From contig NC_073358.2 in NCBI RefSeq assembly GCF_027580225.2, forward strand, positions 23,586,501 through 23,650,500: a stretch of DNA of 64,000 bases. The letters run 5' to 3'. The DNA is from Misgurnus anguillicaudatus. Lineage: Eukaryota > Chordata > Actinopteri > Cypriniformes > Cobitidae. The position numbers and the translations under genes were made by a program. Below are positions 12,101 to 20,499 of this stretch, piece by piece. Within the stretch, counting starts at the first letter, position 1. Every line of letters starts with the position of its first letter. The notes beneath the pieces are model-generated. The model made no database searches. It saw only the letters and a list, made by a program, of their open reading frames with translations, and was not told where the DNA came from.

Positions 12101-12297
12101 TGTATACTTGAGTTATAAGTTAGCGCCTCCTTAAAGTAAATGACCGAGGCCGGAGAAAGCGACTCCTCTGGGCTATTGGCTATATGTCCATCGTTTTTAC
12201 TCATTTGGGGTTTGAGGAATTCATTAGAGGAAACCAAAGTTTCAGTAACTTCAGCAATCTGGTGGTGCTCCGATGCGGCTGAGCTGTGATCCGCCAT
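82..12297 (-). CDS. rufy3: rufy3 (RUN and FYVE domain-containing 3), 5' part, two alternative starts
   Basis: RUFY3 is a cytosolic RUN-domain adaptor with a long coiled coil, linked to neuronal polarity, actin and endolysosomal transport (family knowledge). Visible coding exons on the minus strand, 5' to 3': 12297-12024 (alternative first), 10579-10402 (alternative first), 4002-3829, 3046-2929, 2845-2744, 908-785, 669-605, 508-444, about 342-281 and 174-82. Landmarks are [12 protein letters not shown] and [12 protein letters not shown] at the short N-terminus, [20 protein letters not shown] and [20 protein letters not shown] in the RUN domain, VEELNRHL opening the coiled coil, and [20 protein letters not shown] in the last visible exon. 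Phases agree from exon to exon except at two acceptors (908 and 342) described in the findings. The C-terminal part lies beyond the left edge. Identity is confident; isoform use is inferred. Confidence 0.93.
281..342 (-). CDS. rufy3: rufy3 coiled-coil exon; acceptor position ambiguous
   Basis: Encodes [20 protein letters not shown] and ends at a GTGGGTAA donor. Two acceptor AGs lie 8 nt apart. The upstream one (exon start 350) gives the better residue match but breaks the frame after the previous GT donor. The downstream one (start 342) keeps the frame and gives a slightly shorter protein. Confidence 0.82.
444..508 (-). CDS. rufy3: rufy3 exon, start of coiled coil
   Basis: A 65-nt exon with acceptor gtttgcag. 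It encodes [20 protein letters not shown] plus L. It ends at A444 before GTGCGT, in phase 1. The join to the next exon is unusual (see findings). Confidence 0.88.
605..669 (-). CDS. rufy3: rufy3 exon after the RUN domain
   Basis: A 65-nt exon with acceptor cctttctttag and donor GTGAGTTT. It encodes [20 protein letters not shown] and leaves in phase 2. It is the family's conserved segment between RUN domain and coiled coil. Confidence 0.9.
785..908 (-). CDS. rufy3: rufy3 exon, RUN domain end, with atypical acceptor
   Basis: Encodes [20 protein letters not shown] then [20 protein letters not shown], ending at a GTATCTG donor in phase 0. Homology and phase require the exon to begin at T908, but the two bases before it are GG, not AG, after a pyrimidine-rich tract. 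The frame stays open upstream to an AG that would start the exon at about 973 and add 22 residues in frame. Which acceptor is used cannot be decided from DNA alone. Confidence 0.85.
1214..1432. mobile_element. TTAA-flanked MITE (about 219 bp)
   Basis: Inverted repeats of about 23 bp begin AAGGCGGAGTCC on the left and end GGACTCCGCCTT on the right, flanked on both sides by TTAA. A piggyBac- or Kolobok-type target duplication fits. No coding. It lies in a rufy3 intron. Confidence 0.75.
1663..2278. mobile_element. TTAA-flanked palindromic MITE (about 616 bp)
   Basis: Ends TTAAAGGGACA and TGTCCCTTTAA. The arms also pair further in: ATTGAATCTGATTAGACCAT near 1787 recurs as the reverse complement near 2121-2140. 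Non-coding. Its right TTAA is also the left TTAA of the next element. Confidence 0.75.
2275..2560. mobile_element. TTAA-flanked MITE, 286 bp, copy 1
   Basis: Starts TTAAAGGAACAGTATGTAGG and ends CATACTGTTCCTTTAA. A second copy of equal length and nearly the same sequence lies at 59317-59602, so both ends are well defined. Non-coding. Confidence 0.8.
2744..2845 (-). CDS. rufy3: rufy3 exon, RUN domain
   Basis: A 102-nt exon after the acceptor gttttatgtcag. It encodes [20 protein letters not shown] then [13 protein letters not shown]. The donor reads CTCGG|GTACTG, a weak but GT donor, leaving phase 2. The next exon must supply one base. Confidence 0.88.
2929..3046 (-). CDS. rufy3: rufy3 exon, RUN domain
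   Basis: A 118-nt exon with canonical acceptor (tgctaag) and donor (GTAAGAAA). It encodes [20 protein letters not shown] followed by [15 protein letters not shown]. Phase 1 in, phase 2 out. Strong family match in the RUN domain. Confidence 0.92.
3829..4002 (-). CDS. rufy3: rufy3 exon, start of RUN domain
   Basis: A 174-nt exon between an AG acceptor (ctgtttaaag) and a GTAAGTAC donor. It enters in phase 1, completing Asp after the short first exon or Asn after the long one. It encodes [20 protein letters not shown], then [18 protein letters not shown] and [12 protein letters not shown], and leaves in phase 1. These are core RUN-domain sequences of the RUFY family. Confidence 0.93.
4378..5615. 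mobile_element. TTAA-type element, interrupted by an inner MITE
   Basis: The left end AAGGGGACATATCACAAGAC pairs with the right end CTTATGATATGTCCCCTT. The left flank is TTAA; the right flank reads TTGA, probably a decayed copy. The 4741-5581 element sits inside it. Related fragments occur near 25275 and 31820. Confidence 0.7.
4741..5581. mobile_element. Long-hairpin TTAA MITE nested in the 4378-5615 element
   Basis: The ends TTAAAGGAATATTCCATTTT and AAAATGGAATATTCCTTTAA are inverted and TTAA-flanked. The arms keep pairing for some 200 bp or more: AGCTTCAAAGGAC on the left has a diverged partner on the right, and GATTGTCATTTTTGATAAGA near 4925 pairs with TCTTATCAAAAATGACAATC near 5298. Open frames in it (5156-5494 plus, 5218-5526 minus) are palindrome artefacts. 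Confidence 0.75.
5616..7070. other. Rufy3 intron sequence with two unassigned open frames
   Basis: No recognised gene. On the minus strand, 6882-6731 (after a possible acceptor ttggttccag) encodes [20 protein letters not shown] and onward. A frame entered near 6635 (after a possible acceptor tttgcaaag) encodes [20 protein letters not shown] and onward. The second could accept a phase-1 donor, as the rufy3 first exons have; the first could not. I do not recognise either, and they may be chance or an unknown alternative exon. Confidence 0.25.
7216..7380. mobile_element. MITE nested in the Tc1-like element (165 bp)
   Basis: Perfect terminal inverted repeats GGCCCAATCCCATTTCTC and GAGAAATGGGATTGGGCC, flanked by TGA (7213-7215) and TAA (7381-7383), suggesting a 3-bp target duplication with one change. 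A second internal inverted pair is CTTAGTTTTGCATGTTCACG and its complement. A Harbinger-like origin is possible. The flanking Tc1 sequence continues across the insertion. Confidence 0.75.
7387..8377 (+). pseudogene. Tc1-like transposase pseudogene
   Basis: The reading frame begins ATGTCAGAATAG, so codon 4 is a stop, with another shortly after. Later parts retain a DDE transposase: WSDES, the QQDNAPCH motif, and [13 protein letters not shown] near 8204. In the family the last motif normally reads NPIEHLWDVVERE; here about four residues including the catalytic Glu are missing, consistent with an in-frame 12-nt deletion. The protein cannot be active. The longest open piece is 7923-8324. Confidence 0.85.
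8829..9758. mobile_element. Inverted-repeat DNA element (about 930 bp)
   Basis: TAGCTGGGTGATTCTCACGA on the left is inverted on the right as TCGTGAGAATCACCCAGCTA. The interior is AT-rich with scattered CATTACCGCAA motifs and no coding. The ends resemble those of the larger 13658-16661 element (GGGTGATTCT). Confidence 0.75.
9759..10260. other. Rufy3 intron, no feature seen
   Basis: AT-rich sequence between the 8829-9758 element and the short-isoform first exon. I see no gene, RNA or clear repeat. Confidence 0.5.
10402..10579 (-). CDS. rufy3: rufy3 first coding exon of the standard (short) isoform
   Basis: The ATG at 10579 (context GTCACCATGT) begins [17 protein letters not shown] and continues with [21 protein letters not shown] and [13 protein letters not shown]. 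This is the characteristic N-terminus of vertebrate RUFY3. The exon is 178 nt (59 codons plus one) and ends at a GTAGGCGAG donor. Upstream on the minus strand, 10580-11150 is more GC-rich and lacks obvious transposons, which fits a 5' UTR and internal promoter. Confidence 0.93.
10580..11160 (-). promoter_or_regulatory. rufy3: Likely 5' UTR/promoter of the short rufy3 isoform
   Basis: This sequence precedes the ATG at 10579 on the minus strand. It is richer in G+C than the surroundings and free of recognisable transposons. No TATA box was evident near the ATG. The promoter role is inferred from position only. Confidence 0.4.
12024..12297 (-). CDS. rufy3: rufy3 alternative upstream first coding exon (long N-terminus)
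   Basis: The ATG at 12297 sits in a good context (GAAGATGGCGG). It opens 91 codons plus one nucleotide, ending at a GTGAGTAT donor (first intron base 12023). The product begins [13 protein letters not shown], is Ser/Thr-rich and ends near [10 protein letters not shown]. It ends in phase 1, as the downstream first exon at 10579 does, so either can join the shared exon at 4002. I see no domain in it. That it belongs to rufy3 is inferred from strand, position, phase and coding quality. Confidence 0.72.
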
Positions 12298-12620
12298 CTT
12301 CAGTTCACATTCATGTGACCACTCTGCGTAAACACACCTCTGCGCTCATCGTTTTAACATGAATCGCTCGTATGCAGCGACATATTCACATATACTCTAA
12401 GAATATGTTGGACCATAATACGAATCCGCATCTTTCCCTCAGGTTTTCTCAGTCGAGAAATGAAAAAATAAAATTTGCTGTGTTTGACATGATGCGGCGA
12501 TGCGCAAATCCATCGGATTTTGATGTATATGTACCGCGAGAGCAATTCGAATGCCGAGTTTTTGGCTTACTCTCGCGGTACTTTGACGGAGTCCGTCGGT
12601 TAATAGCGCAGCAGAGTTAA
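12298..12620. promoter_or_regulatory. rufy3: Likely promoter of the long rufy3 isoform, with inverted CGCGAGAG motifs
   Basis: Upstream of the ATG at 12297. TACCGCGAGAG (about 12531-12541) is inverted as CTCTCGCGGTA about 40 bp on (about 12571-12581). TCTCGCG-type motifs occur in many TATA-less vertebrate promoters. A divergent gene to the right was not found. Function is inferred. Confidence 0.35.
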
Positions 12621-13657
12621 TATGGACCTAAATACATAAAGTACATAAAATCTCTACAAATATCTGCAATGTTAAAAACTGTAACAGTGTATAGCAGTAT
12701 AAATTATTTTAATTTTCCATAACATTTATATCATATTGTTAAAGAATATATAGCAGCAACACTGACAAATTTTTGAGGTAAATTACAATATTTGGAGACC
12801 CATACATTTCCACATACTAATGTCTGTGTGGTAGTATTTTCCTCAAAGGAAAATCAACACAAAAAAGATTAGATTTAGGTTATTACAGAATATAGAGTTC
12901 TTTATTACAAATACCCGAATGTTTCATGCAACAGTAGAGGGCGCCATCGCCATATTTTATATTGTTTTATATTTAAATGACTCAATACTATTATTTTATT
13001 ATCGTATCCATCTTGGTATACTTTCTGTATGTTCTATCTTGACCTTTTCTAAACCCTTAGTAGTAATATACTTTTAAATATACTTTTTAACTATTTAAAC
13101 ATATTCACCATACGTAGACATATTTAAATGTAGACAAAATTTGCTTTATTAAATAAAGAATAAGGCAAAAATTTCATACTAAGATGACCAATATGCAAGA
13201 TTGCAATGTGCTATATATACTGACAGTGCAGTTAGGCCTACTACAGTTCTGACACCTCCGATAGCCCGATGTTATGTGATTGAATTATCTGTTATCTGCT
13301 GATCCTATTGTGTGTTTTCCCCCTCTCTTTTTATCCTGGGTTACATTTGTTGGATATGATTGAATATGTTACCAATTGCCTAAACTGTTTGATGACATCC
13401 TATCGGTATTGGCATATCAAAGTGACCCTTTTTGTTTCATTGCATATCAACAATATTTATAGACATTTCTCTGAGGATGGATCATAAGCCTACAATCATT
13501 CATGATTTAAAGCACCCTATAACGCTCTAAAGAACTTATCTCTATTGGGTCAAGACAAGTAAAGTTAAGTCTTTGTGAAGTTTTTGTCAAGTTTATTGTT
13601 TAGTTTAGTTAAGTCTGTTTAGTGTTTCGTCACCTCAATTTCATGTTGTTTTACAAA
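12621..13657. other. Intergenic, no feature seen
   Basis: AT-rich, with no open frame of note and no inverted ends that I could pair. Confidence 0.5.
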
Positions 13658-16600
13658 TGGGTGATTCTTAGACTTCGGGCACTTTTATGTACTTGGGTCA
13701 TATTTTTAAAAATACATAACATTTTTGACAAATTCCTCTTTCTTTGTCAAACTTACAATAAAACCACCATTAAAAAAATTTAGGACCTTTCTATTATGAT
13801 TTTTTTCATACTTTTTAAACTCCTAATAGGTGTCAAATTCACTGTTTTCTCCTTGTCGCACACCCAGACTTTTACATCTCAACAATGAAAATACAGTTTA
13901 AAAATATGACTTATCTGATAACTATTAATGTATCTGAATTAAGCACTAGTAAAATAATTCAAATTCATTATAATATTTAATGTGAGATCACTATTAATTA
14001 AACTTTTTATACAAAATATAGCTGTCGCACAGTATTGGTGTCATTTCCACCACAACACTGTAATGTGCCTTTAAAAAGTTTGTGTGAAAGATTGTTTAGT
14101 GGGTTTCCATGGAAATGTTCAGTGACGATAACATGCTGGACATGGAGGAAATTTAAATTTTCATCAACAACAAATAAAGAAAAAGTCAGGGTAAATATTG
14201 CTTGATCAGTAAAAACATTTATAATATGTCATTTCCAAACATGCTGTAACTTTAAGGGTGTTTTTATAAAGCTAAAAATGAAATTTTAAATGAAATAAGA
14301 GTATTTTGCATACATGAAATGCTAAGTATTATTTCAAAGCTAATAAGTAAAGCTATCTTTGATTTTTTTAACAAAAAAACTACAGAAATGTCATTACCAC
14401 CACCGTCATTTACATTGAATGCGTTTACATGCACAAAATAAGCGGATAACTATCAAAATCGTCTTTTTATCGAAAACTGTTTTCATCCGTTCACATGCAA
14501 ATCAATAAACTGGCTACGCAGAACATATTGCTGAACATAATGTTCTGGATGGGGTGTAGGAATGTAGGAAAGTATGTTGGTGCAGTAAAAGTTCTGTAAG
14601 TAAGCAGTAGTGACTTGAAGAGCGGCGTTACATGAGCCCTTTTGGAAGATAAGCCGAGCTGCTGCATTTTGAACTAACTGGAGTGGTATGATTGACCGTC
14701 CAGGAAGGCCAGCAAAAAAAGCATTGCAGTAGTCCTGCCTAGAGATTACCAGGGCCTGGATCAGAAGTTGTGCTGCATGCTCCGTAAGGAGTGGCCGTAT
14801 CTTCCTAAAATTTGTATAACGCAAATCGGCACGACTGCGCTTGTCTTTGCAATGTAATCAGTGAAAGACAGTTTGTCATCAAAGACGACACTGAGGTTTC
14901 TGGCAGTTTCGGAAGGATAAATGGTTGTGTTGCCAAGATGAATGGATTGGTTGTGCTATATCTTAAGTTGTGCCGAAAATAGAAGCAGCTCAGTCTAGGT
15001 TCAGCTGGAAGTGATGTTTCTTTATCCAAGCCGATATGTGTGCTAAGCAGGCTGTAATGCGTGCTGCTATGGTGAGATCATCTGGGTAAAATGAGAAGAA
15101 GATCTGAGTGTCATCAGCATAGCAGTGGTAGGAGACGCCACATGCCTGTATGATAGGTCCTAATGATGTTGTGTAGATGGAGAAAAGGAGTGGACCAAGC
15201 ACTGATCCCTGAGGGACTTCAGTGACCATTTGGTGAGCTGTGGACAGCATGTCCCTCCATGGCACCCTAAAGGATCTTTCAGAGAGACACAATTTGAAAC
15301 ATTGTAGAGGGGTACCTGTGATCCCTAGCGACAATAGGGTGGCTAGTAGTATCTGATGATTAAATGTGTCAAAAGCTGCCGACAGGTCTAGCAGAATCAG
15401 AACCAAAGATTTAGATTCTGCCTTAGCTAGCCGTAATGCTTCTGTGACCAATAGCAGTTCTGTTTCGTGGAGTGGTTGCATTTGAAGCACGACTGCTTGT
15501 TATTAGGTTGTTCAGTGACTAAAAGGAAGGTACTTGGTTGAAAACAGGTCTTTCAAGTGTTTTCGCAATGAACAGAATGAGTGAGACAGGTCTATAACTG
15601 TCCGTGAGGGGTTCAGTGTGGCTTTTTTAAGCAATGGAGTGACCAACGCCTGCTTAAACGTGGATGGAAATGTGCCGGTGAGCAGTGAGGTTTGATGATA
15701 TGTGTGAGTCAAACGAACCAGGCTTTGAGAGTCAAACGCACATCAGGTGCACCCTTAGTAACTTCGGTGTCAGTCAGTGGAGAAAAAGAGAAAAAACGGA
15801 TATAAGTGTAGTGTGTTCTGAGGTTTGTGGCATAGGAAATTGGTTGCTGATAAATTATGTTTAGTTGATGAAATGTTTGCAAAGTCATCAACTGACAATA
15901 AGGAAGTGGGTAAAGCGGTAGGGGGACAGAGAAGACTCAAACTCTAAACTAAAAAACAGGTGTGGTAATGTTTAATGACTTTGTGAATTGAGTTTAATGA
16001 GTGTGATGAGTTTAATAATTTTTCTAAGGAATATCTATACTGTTTCTCTACGTTCACATTAATTAATTGTCATTTCCACAACACCTTGTCATTTCCACCA
16101 CCACCCTGTCATTTCCATCACCACGCACGTTTTTTAAAAAATATTTTAAAAGTTCTCATCACAAATTAAAACTTTACCCACAATTTATGAGACCATTCTC
16201 TACTTAATATAACAATTCAAGTTATTTATTTTCTAATAAGCTCTTACCCAAACCAATATTAAATTTAAGAGTGTGACAGGTGAACAGTTCAGCTTTTGGT
16301 CCTCTTGGCAGTTAATTTATCTCGTTGGCAAATGTATAATTATTGTACATTGTGAAAAAATGGTAAAACTACTCACAAAAATAATCTTAGACAATTCTGG
16401 AGTGGCATAAGTAACTCTATTTTTAAATAACAACTGTAACGTTATATTGAGATGTGGTGGAAATGACATTTGTTCATAGCAGGTCTGAAAAAAAGGAAAA
16501 TATTAACAATTTCTCTGGAAATCTAAGTTTGCCCTCTTACAGACCTTAAAACTAGACAAATTGTTTAAACTTATCAGACTGTGTTATGTGACTTTTGAGC

Positions 16601-16661
16601 AAGTTTTTTTTATTTCAAATTCACAAGGCTAAAAGTGCCCCTTGTTGAAGAATCACCCAAA
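13658..16661. mobile_element. Large inverted-repeat DNA element, split by a LINE
   Basis: The left end TGGGTGATTCTTAGACTTCG, then GGGCACTTTTA, is inverted on the right as TAAAAGTGCCCCTTGTTGAA then GAATCACCCA. The interior repeats TGTCATTTCCACCAC motifs (14035, 14390, 16069-16125). An L2-like LINE fragment occupies about 14480-15890. Confidence 0.75.
14480..15890 (-). mobile_element. L2/CR1-type LINE fragment with reverse transcriptase
   Basis: Minus-strand frames carry LLDLSAAFDTFNHQILL, VPQGSVLGPLLFSIYTTSLG and CYADDTQ (near 15115), which are reverse-transcriptase motifs of an L2-like LINE. Downstream frames (15029-14805 and 14824-14483) resemble the region after the reverse transcriptase, including VQNAAARL. 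Frames are broken between 15890 and 14483 and the endonuclease part is absent, so this is a dead 5'-truncated copy. It lies inside the 13658-16661 element. Confidence 0.85.
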
Positions 16662-17346
16662 TACAGTATTTTTGTTGCCCTTGATCTGTCTGCACTTGGG
16701 TTATGTCACCTCCAACTCGTGACAGAAGGAACCAGAAGCACATGCTTATCTATTGTTTGTGACCTTCGTTGGTGGAAATCTCTGACCTTCCCAGCTCACA
16801 TGCCTTAGATATTGTGTAAAAAAAAGTTGGCCAGAATTATAAATAACTAAAGCATTGTGTTTTCCAGTGGATGTGTAACAAGTTATTGACCTTTTTTACA
16901 CAAACCACTCTGTGTTATACAAATATATTAATAAATGAATACATTAAAGATCCATATAAATGAAAAACAAAATTATGGTATAGTGCATGAGGAGTCACTT
17001 ACATTTATAGTTTTTACTGAAATCTGATAACATTTAGTGTAAAAATATACAAACACAAAAAATCAGACAGACACAAAAATCTAGCACTCTAGATTTATGG
17101 GATTTTCACCCATCTACATTACAAATGTTCTAAACAGGAATGTTATATAAATGTTAAAGGTTCTTTAAATAGTCATACAACTTAATAAAGAACCTTTTGG
17201 GAACCTTTATTATTAAGAGTATAAAATATACTTATTATTAAGAGTATAGGTAAACAAAATAATTTCATAGCAAAACAAGAAAACATATTGTACCTACATT
17301 TTCTATTTCTCTCTAAACATTTTCAGTTTAATCTTAATGTGCTTCT

Positions 17347-18360
17347 TTAAAGGTGCACATTGTAACTTTCAGGAGGTCTTAACAGAAATGCTATATAATA
17401 TAAACGGTTTCATCGTACGCACGTGATACACGTCTGGATCTTAACTTTACTTACGGTTTTGTTTTTTTAATGGTCTGACTAGTTGCTAAACTGATCTCTT
17501 GAACAAATGCCTCGTCGAAAATAACAAATGTTTTGGTTTCCTAGGTAATCTATGTGTTGTTTTTTTGTTGTTATATAAATAAGCTATGTTTTACTTTGGG
17601 GTTATTTATTATTAGCGGAGTTTACCAGAAGTTACGCGCGGAAAGCGACAGCCGCTTGTTTATGTTGTTACTGCTGAAACCGTCCATACCAGTGGCGGCT
17701 CGTGACTGCACTTCCGAGGATGCGCTAATTCATAATAAATGTTCGGATTGTCACGTGTTCCCTTTTTCAAAATATCTGTCATGCGTGTGGAGAGATCCTG
17801 TGTGCATCACGTGTTTTGTCCAAATAAGTGCCTGCTGGAGATTCGTCAAAACTGTTTATGATAAAAGAGACGCTCGTGTTTCCTAAATACACGCAAGACA
17901 CTCACTTAACAGTAAACTCTGATTACGCGAGCGTCTCCTTTCAAGTTCAAGTTCAAGGCAGCAGGCACTTATTTTGGCATGACACGTGATGCACACACGA
18001 TCTCTCAAAGCGCAGAACACATATTTTGAAATGACGAACCACACACATGACAAGCTACATACATGTTGTGACGATCTTCACATCGTGAGCTTTAAAAAAA
18101 GAAGTCACCAGCCGCCACTGGTCCATACATAACTATATTTTCACTGGTATAATGAACTGTGATGTTTTTTCCCCTTAAAATGAGCCAGTTTTTATTTACA
18201 TAAACCACGGGTCCCCATTTCAAATGCACCGCCATGTAGCCCCAAAGTCGCCGAATCGCATCAAAACAGCAATGGCTGATGATGGAGTCTTCCCAGAAGT
18301 TACTGGCTGGAAGTTACTGCCCTTTAGGACAACTATTGGATAGAGTTAGCAACACATAAC
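17347..18360. mobile_element. TTAA-type element fragment, interrupted by a hAT MITE
   Basis: Begins TTAAAGGTGCACATTGTAAC at a TTAA, a common fish MITE start. A 431-bp hAT MITE sits at 17690-18120. The right end is unclear; a piece matching the same family in my recollection (GACAAACTGCTCTACAAAGC) occurs near 19118. Boundaries are approximate. Confidence 0.45.
17690..18120. mobile_element. hAT MITE with perfect 8-bp target duplication
   Basis: Ends CAGTGGCGGCTCGTGAC and GTCACCAGCCGCCACTG. GTCCATAC lies immediately outside on both sides (17682-17689 and 18121-18128). That is the hAT signature. No transposase is encoded; the open frame 17554-17886 crosses the boundary and is spurious. Confidence 0.9.
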
Positions 18361-19257
18361 AAACCACAAAAAGCCTTTTAAATTATAAATGTAGTTATTT
18401 TACTGCAGATTAATTTATTGTTGTTTAATTAAAGGCCCTAATGGCTATTAGGCACCATGTTTCTGTTAATTATTACCTATAATAATGCATTCATCTATTA
18501 AGAAGTTGTAATTCAGCGATAAATAAGAATGGAAAGTCATAAAAAGGACTCCCGAACTTACAATAACAATAACAACCAAATGAAAACAAAACAAAAAGGA
18601 CACTGCAGCCATGCAGGGGTATTATTATAATTCACAAAAAATTAAATGAAGAAGTGCCTCAAAAGTCTCTTTATTGTAACTTTTTTCTTTGTATATTTAT
18701 AAAGCAGACAGGCATGAGGTATATGCACAGCACACAGTCAATTGTACATTATAAACATGCATAAACATACTACACAGTGTGATGTTTTTTAAAAGCTTTG
18801 GAGTTGTTGTAGACAGTTTAAAACAGGTTAACACATAGGCACATATCAGCAACTTACCACATTAATCTTCCTATATTAGTGGATTAAATTTTTTTTAAAA
18901 ACATTGTTGATGTAACTACATACAAATACTACCTACACATATTAGTGTGATACTATAAATAATATAGTAAATCAATATATTTCTTGACTATTAATTCTGA
19001 GAAATAACAATTCTTTGCCTCTACCTTAATGTATTTTAATGTCTCACTGCAAGCTTCCAGAAACTACTGTATATGTGAAATCTACTTGAATCATTCAATG
19101 GCTCATAGCCCATAACAGACAAACTGCTCTACAAAGCGCGTTTCATCACTATATTGTTTTAGACCATTGTCTGACACAACATAGGTCCTGTTCCAAATGG
19201 AACAGTTCATGTGGACTTTCGGTCTCGTGTCCTTAAATTGCACGTGCTTACAAGTCA
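18361..19257. other. Intergenic, no clear feature
   Basis: AT-rich. No gene seen. The last 150 bases may be remains of a DNA element, but I cannot set its limits. Confidence 0.4.
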
Positions 19258-19265
19258 GTCTATGG

Positions 19266-19688
19266 CAGGGGTCTTCAACTACTCTTCTTCTGGGGCCAGG
19301 TTTTAAAATTGGAAATATGATGCGGGCCAAACTTTAACCGCTATTTTCACCTATTTTTTACTGATAAAGTGAAACAAGAGGATTAATAATTTTCACCTTG
19401 CACGGAGTGTTTTGATTGGAACACACCGAAATGTCACATGCGGAGTAGTTGCACAAGATTATTTTCTTAAGCATCCAAAGGTCGAATTGGAACGCATAAT
19501 TATGCACACACACGGCTGACACCCCACACCCACACTCTCTTTCTATGTTTTTGGATGTTTTTGTCATGTACAGTGTAAAGGTAAAAGTAACCATGTTGTT
19601 TTTAATCAGACAAAGATGACCGGCGGGCCAGATGGAGTTGATTGGAGGGGCCGCACTTGTCCCAAGGGCCGCCAGTTGATTAGCTCTG
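19266..19688. mobile_element. hAT MITE with perfect 8-bp target duplication
   Basis: Begins CAGGGGTCTTCAACT and ends AGTTGATTAGCTCTG. GTCTATGG flanks both sides (19258-19265 and 19689-19696). Just inside the ends are GGGGCCAGG and GGGCCGCC, as in common CAGGGGTC-type hAT repeats. Non-coding. Confidence 0.88.
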
Positions 19689-19947
19689 GTCTATGGTTTC
19701 CCATCTGTCATTTATACCCTCCAAGGTGTGCTCCTCAGCGCCCCCTTTGTACCCTTGATGCAGTCTTCGGTGAAACACTCCAGTCTGTCCCAAAATACAA
19801 CTCTGGTGTGCCCTACATGATGTCTTTAAAGTGTGGACTCTGAGGAAGTCACTTACATCTCAAACTTGTCTTCCACCATTTTGAGTACCTGAATTGGTCG
19901 CAAAAGAACTAGAAGCTATGCCTTCAATTTTTTGTGAGCTTCAAAAT

Positions 19948-20490
19948 CGCTATTTTTACAACACTAAGAAGGCTCGACACAACTTTGCTGTTGATACTTT
20001 GCTCAATGTATCACCTGTGTCTCTATACGTGAACTTGAGCATTGAGAACATTGTTTGTGTACACAGAGTTTACTAAAAAGAAGGTTTTGAACATCTGACC
20101 TTGGTTGTTTTGGTGTCCGCTCGCCGCCATCTTGCCAGTCAAGATGTAAGGAGGGAGGAGAGTAAAGATGGATAGCTCTTAAAGCATAGTTCCATATAAA
20201 TAATTGTTTGGGATAATTTGTTGTTTTGTCGCAAGTGAAAAACGATATTGACTTTCTAGTTGAAAAGGAGCCTCATATGAAATTCATTCATTCGCATGCG
20301 GAAATTGATCCTTTATGTCTGGCAAAGATGGCGAGCGGACAACAAAACAAACAAAGTCAGTTGTTCCGAACCTTTCTCTGTGTACACAAACAATGTTCTC
20401 AATGCTCGCGTTCATGTCTAGAGAGCCAGGTGATACTTCAAGCAAAGTTTCATGTTGTGTCGTGCCTTCTTAGTGTTCTAAAAATAGTGG
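19948..20490. repeat. Long imperfect hairpin repeat
   Basis: Left arm 19948-20070 pairs with right arm 20376-20490. Examples are GAGAACATTGTTTGTGTACA with TGTACACAAACAATGTTCTC, and ACACTAAGAAGGC with GCCTTCTTAGTGT. The loop holds a smaller CGCCATCTTGCC / AAGATGGCGAGC pair. Probably the core of a DNA transposon; the outer ends were not found. Confidence 0.65.
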
Positions 20491-20499
20491 TAGTTCGGT

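Noticed and set aside
12372..12620. 82-residue plus-strand frame as a gene divergent from rufy3
   Set aside because: No recognisable domain, poor start context and no supporting exons downstream.
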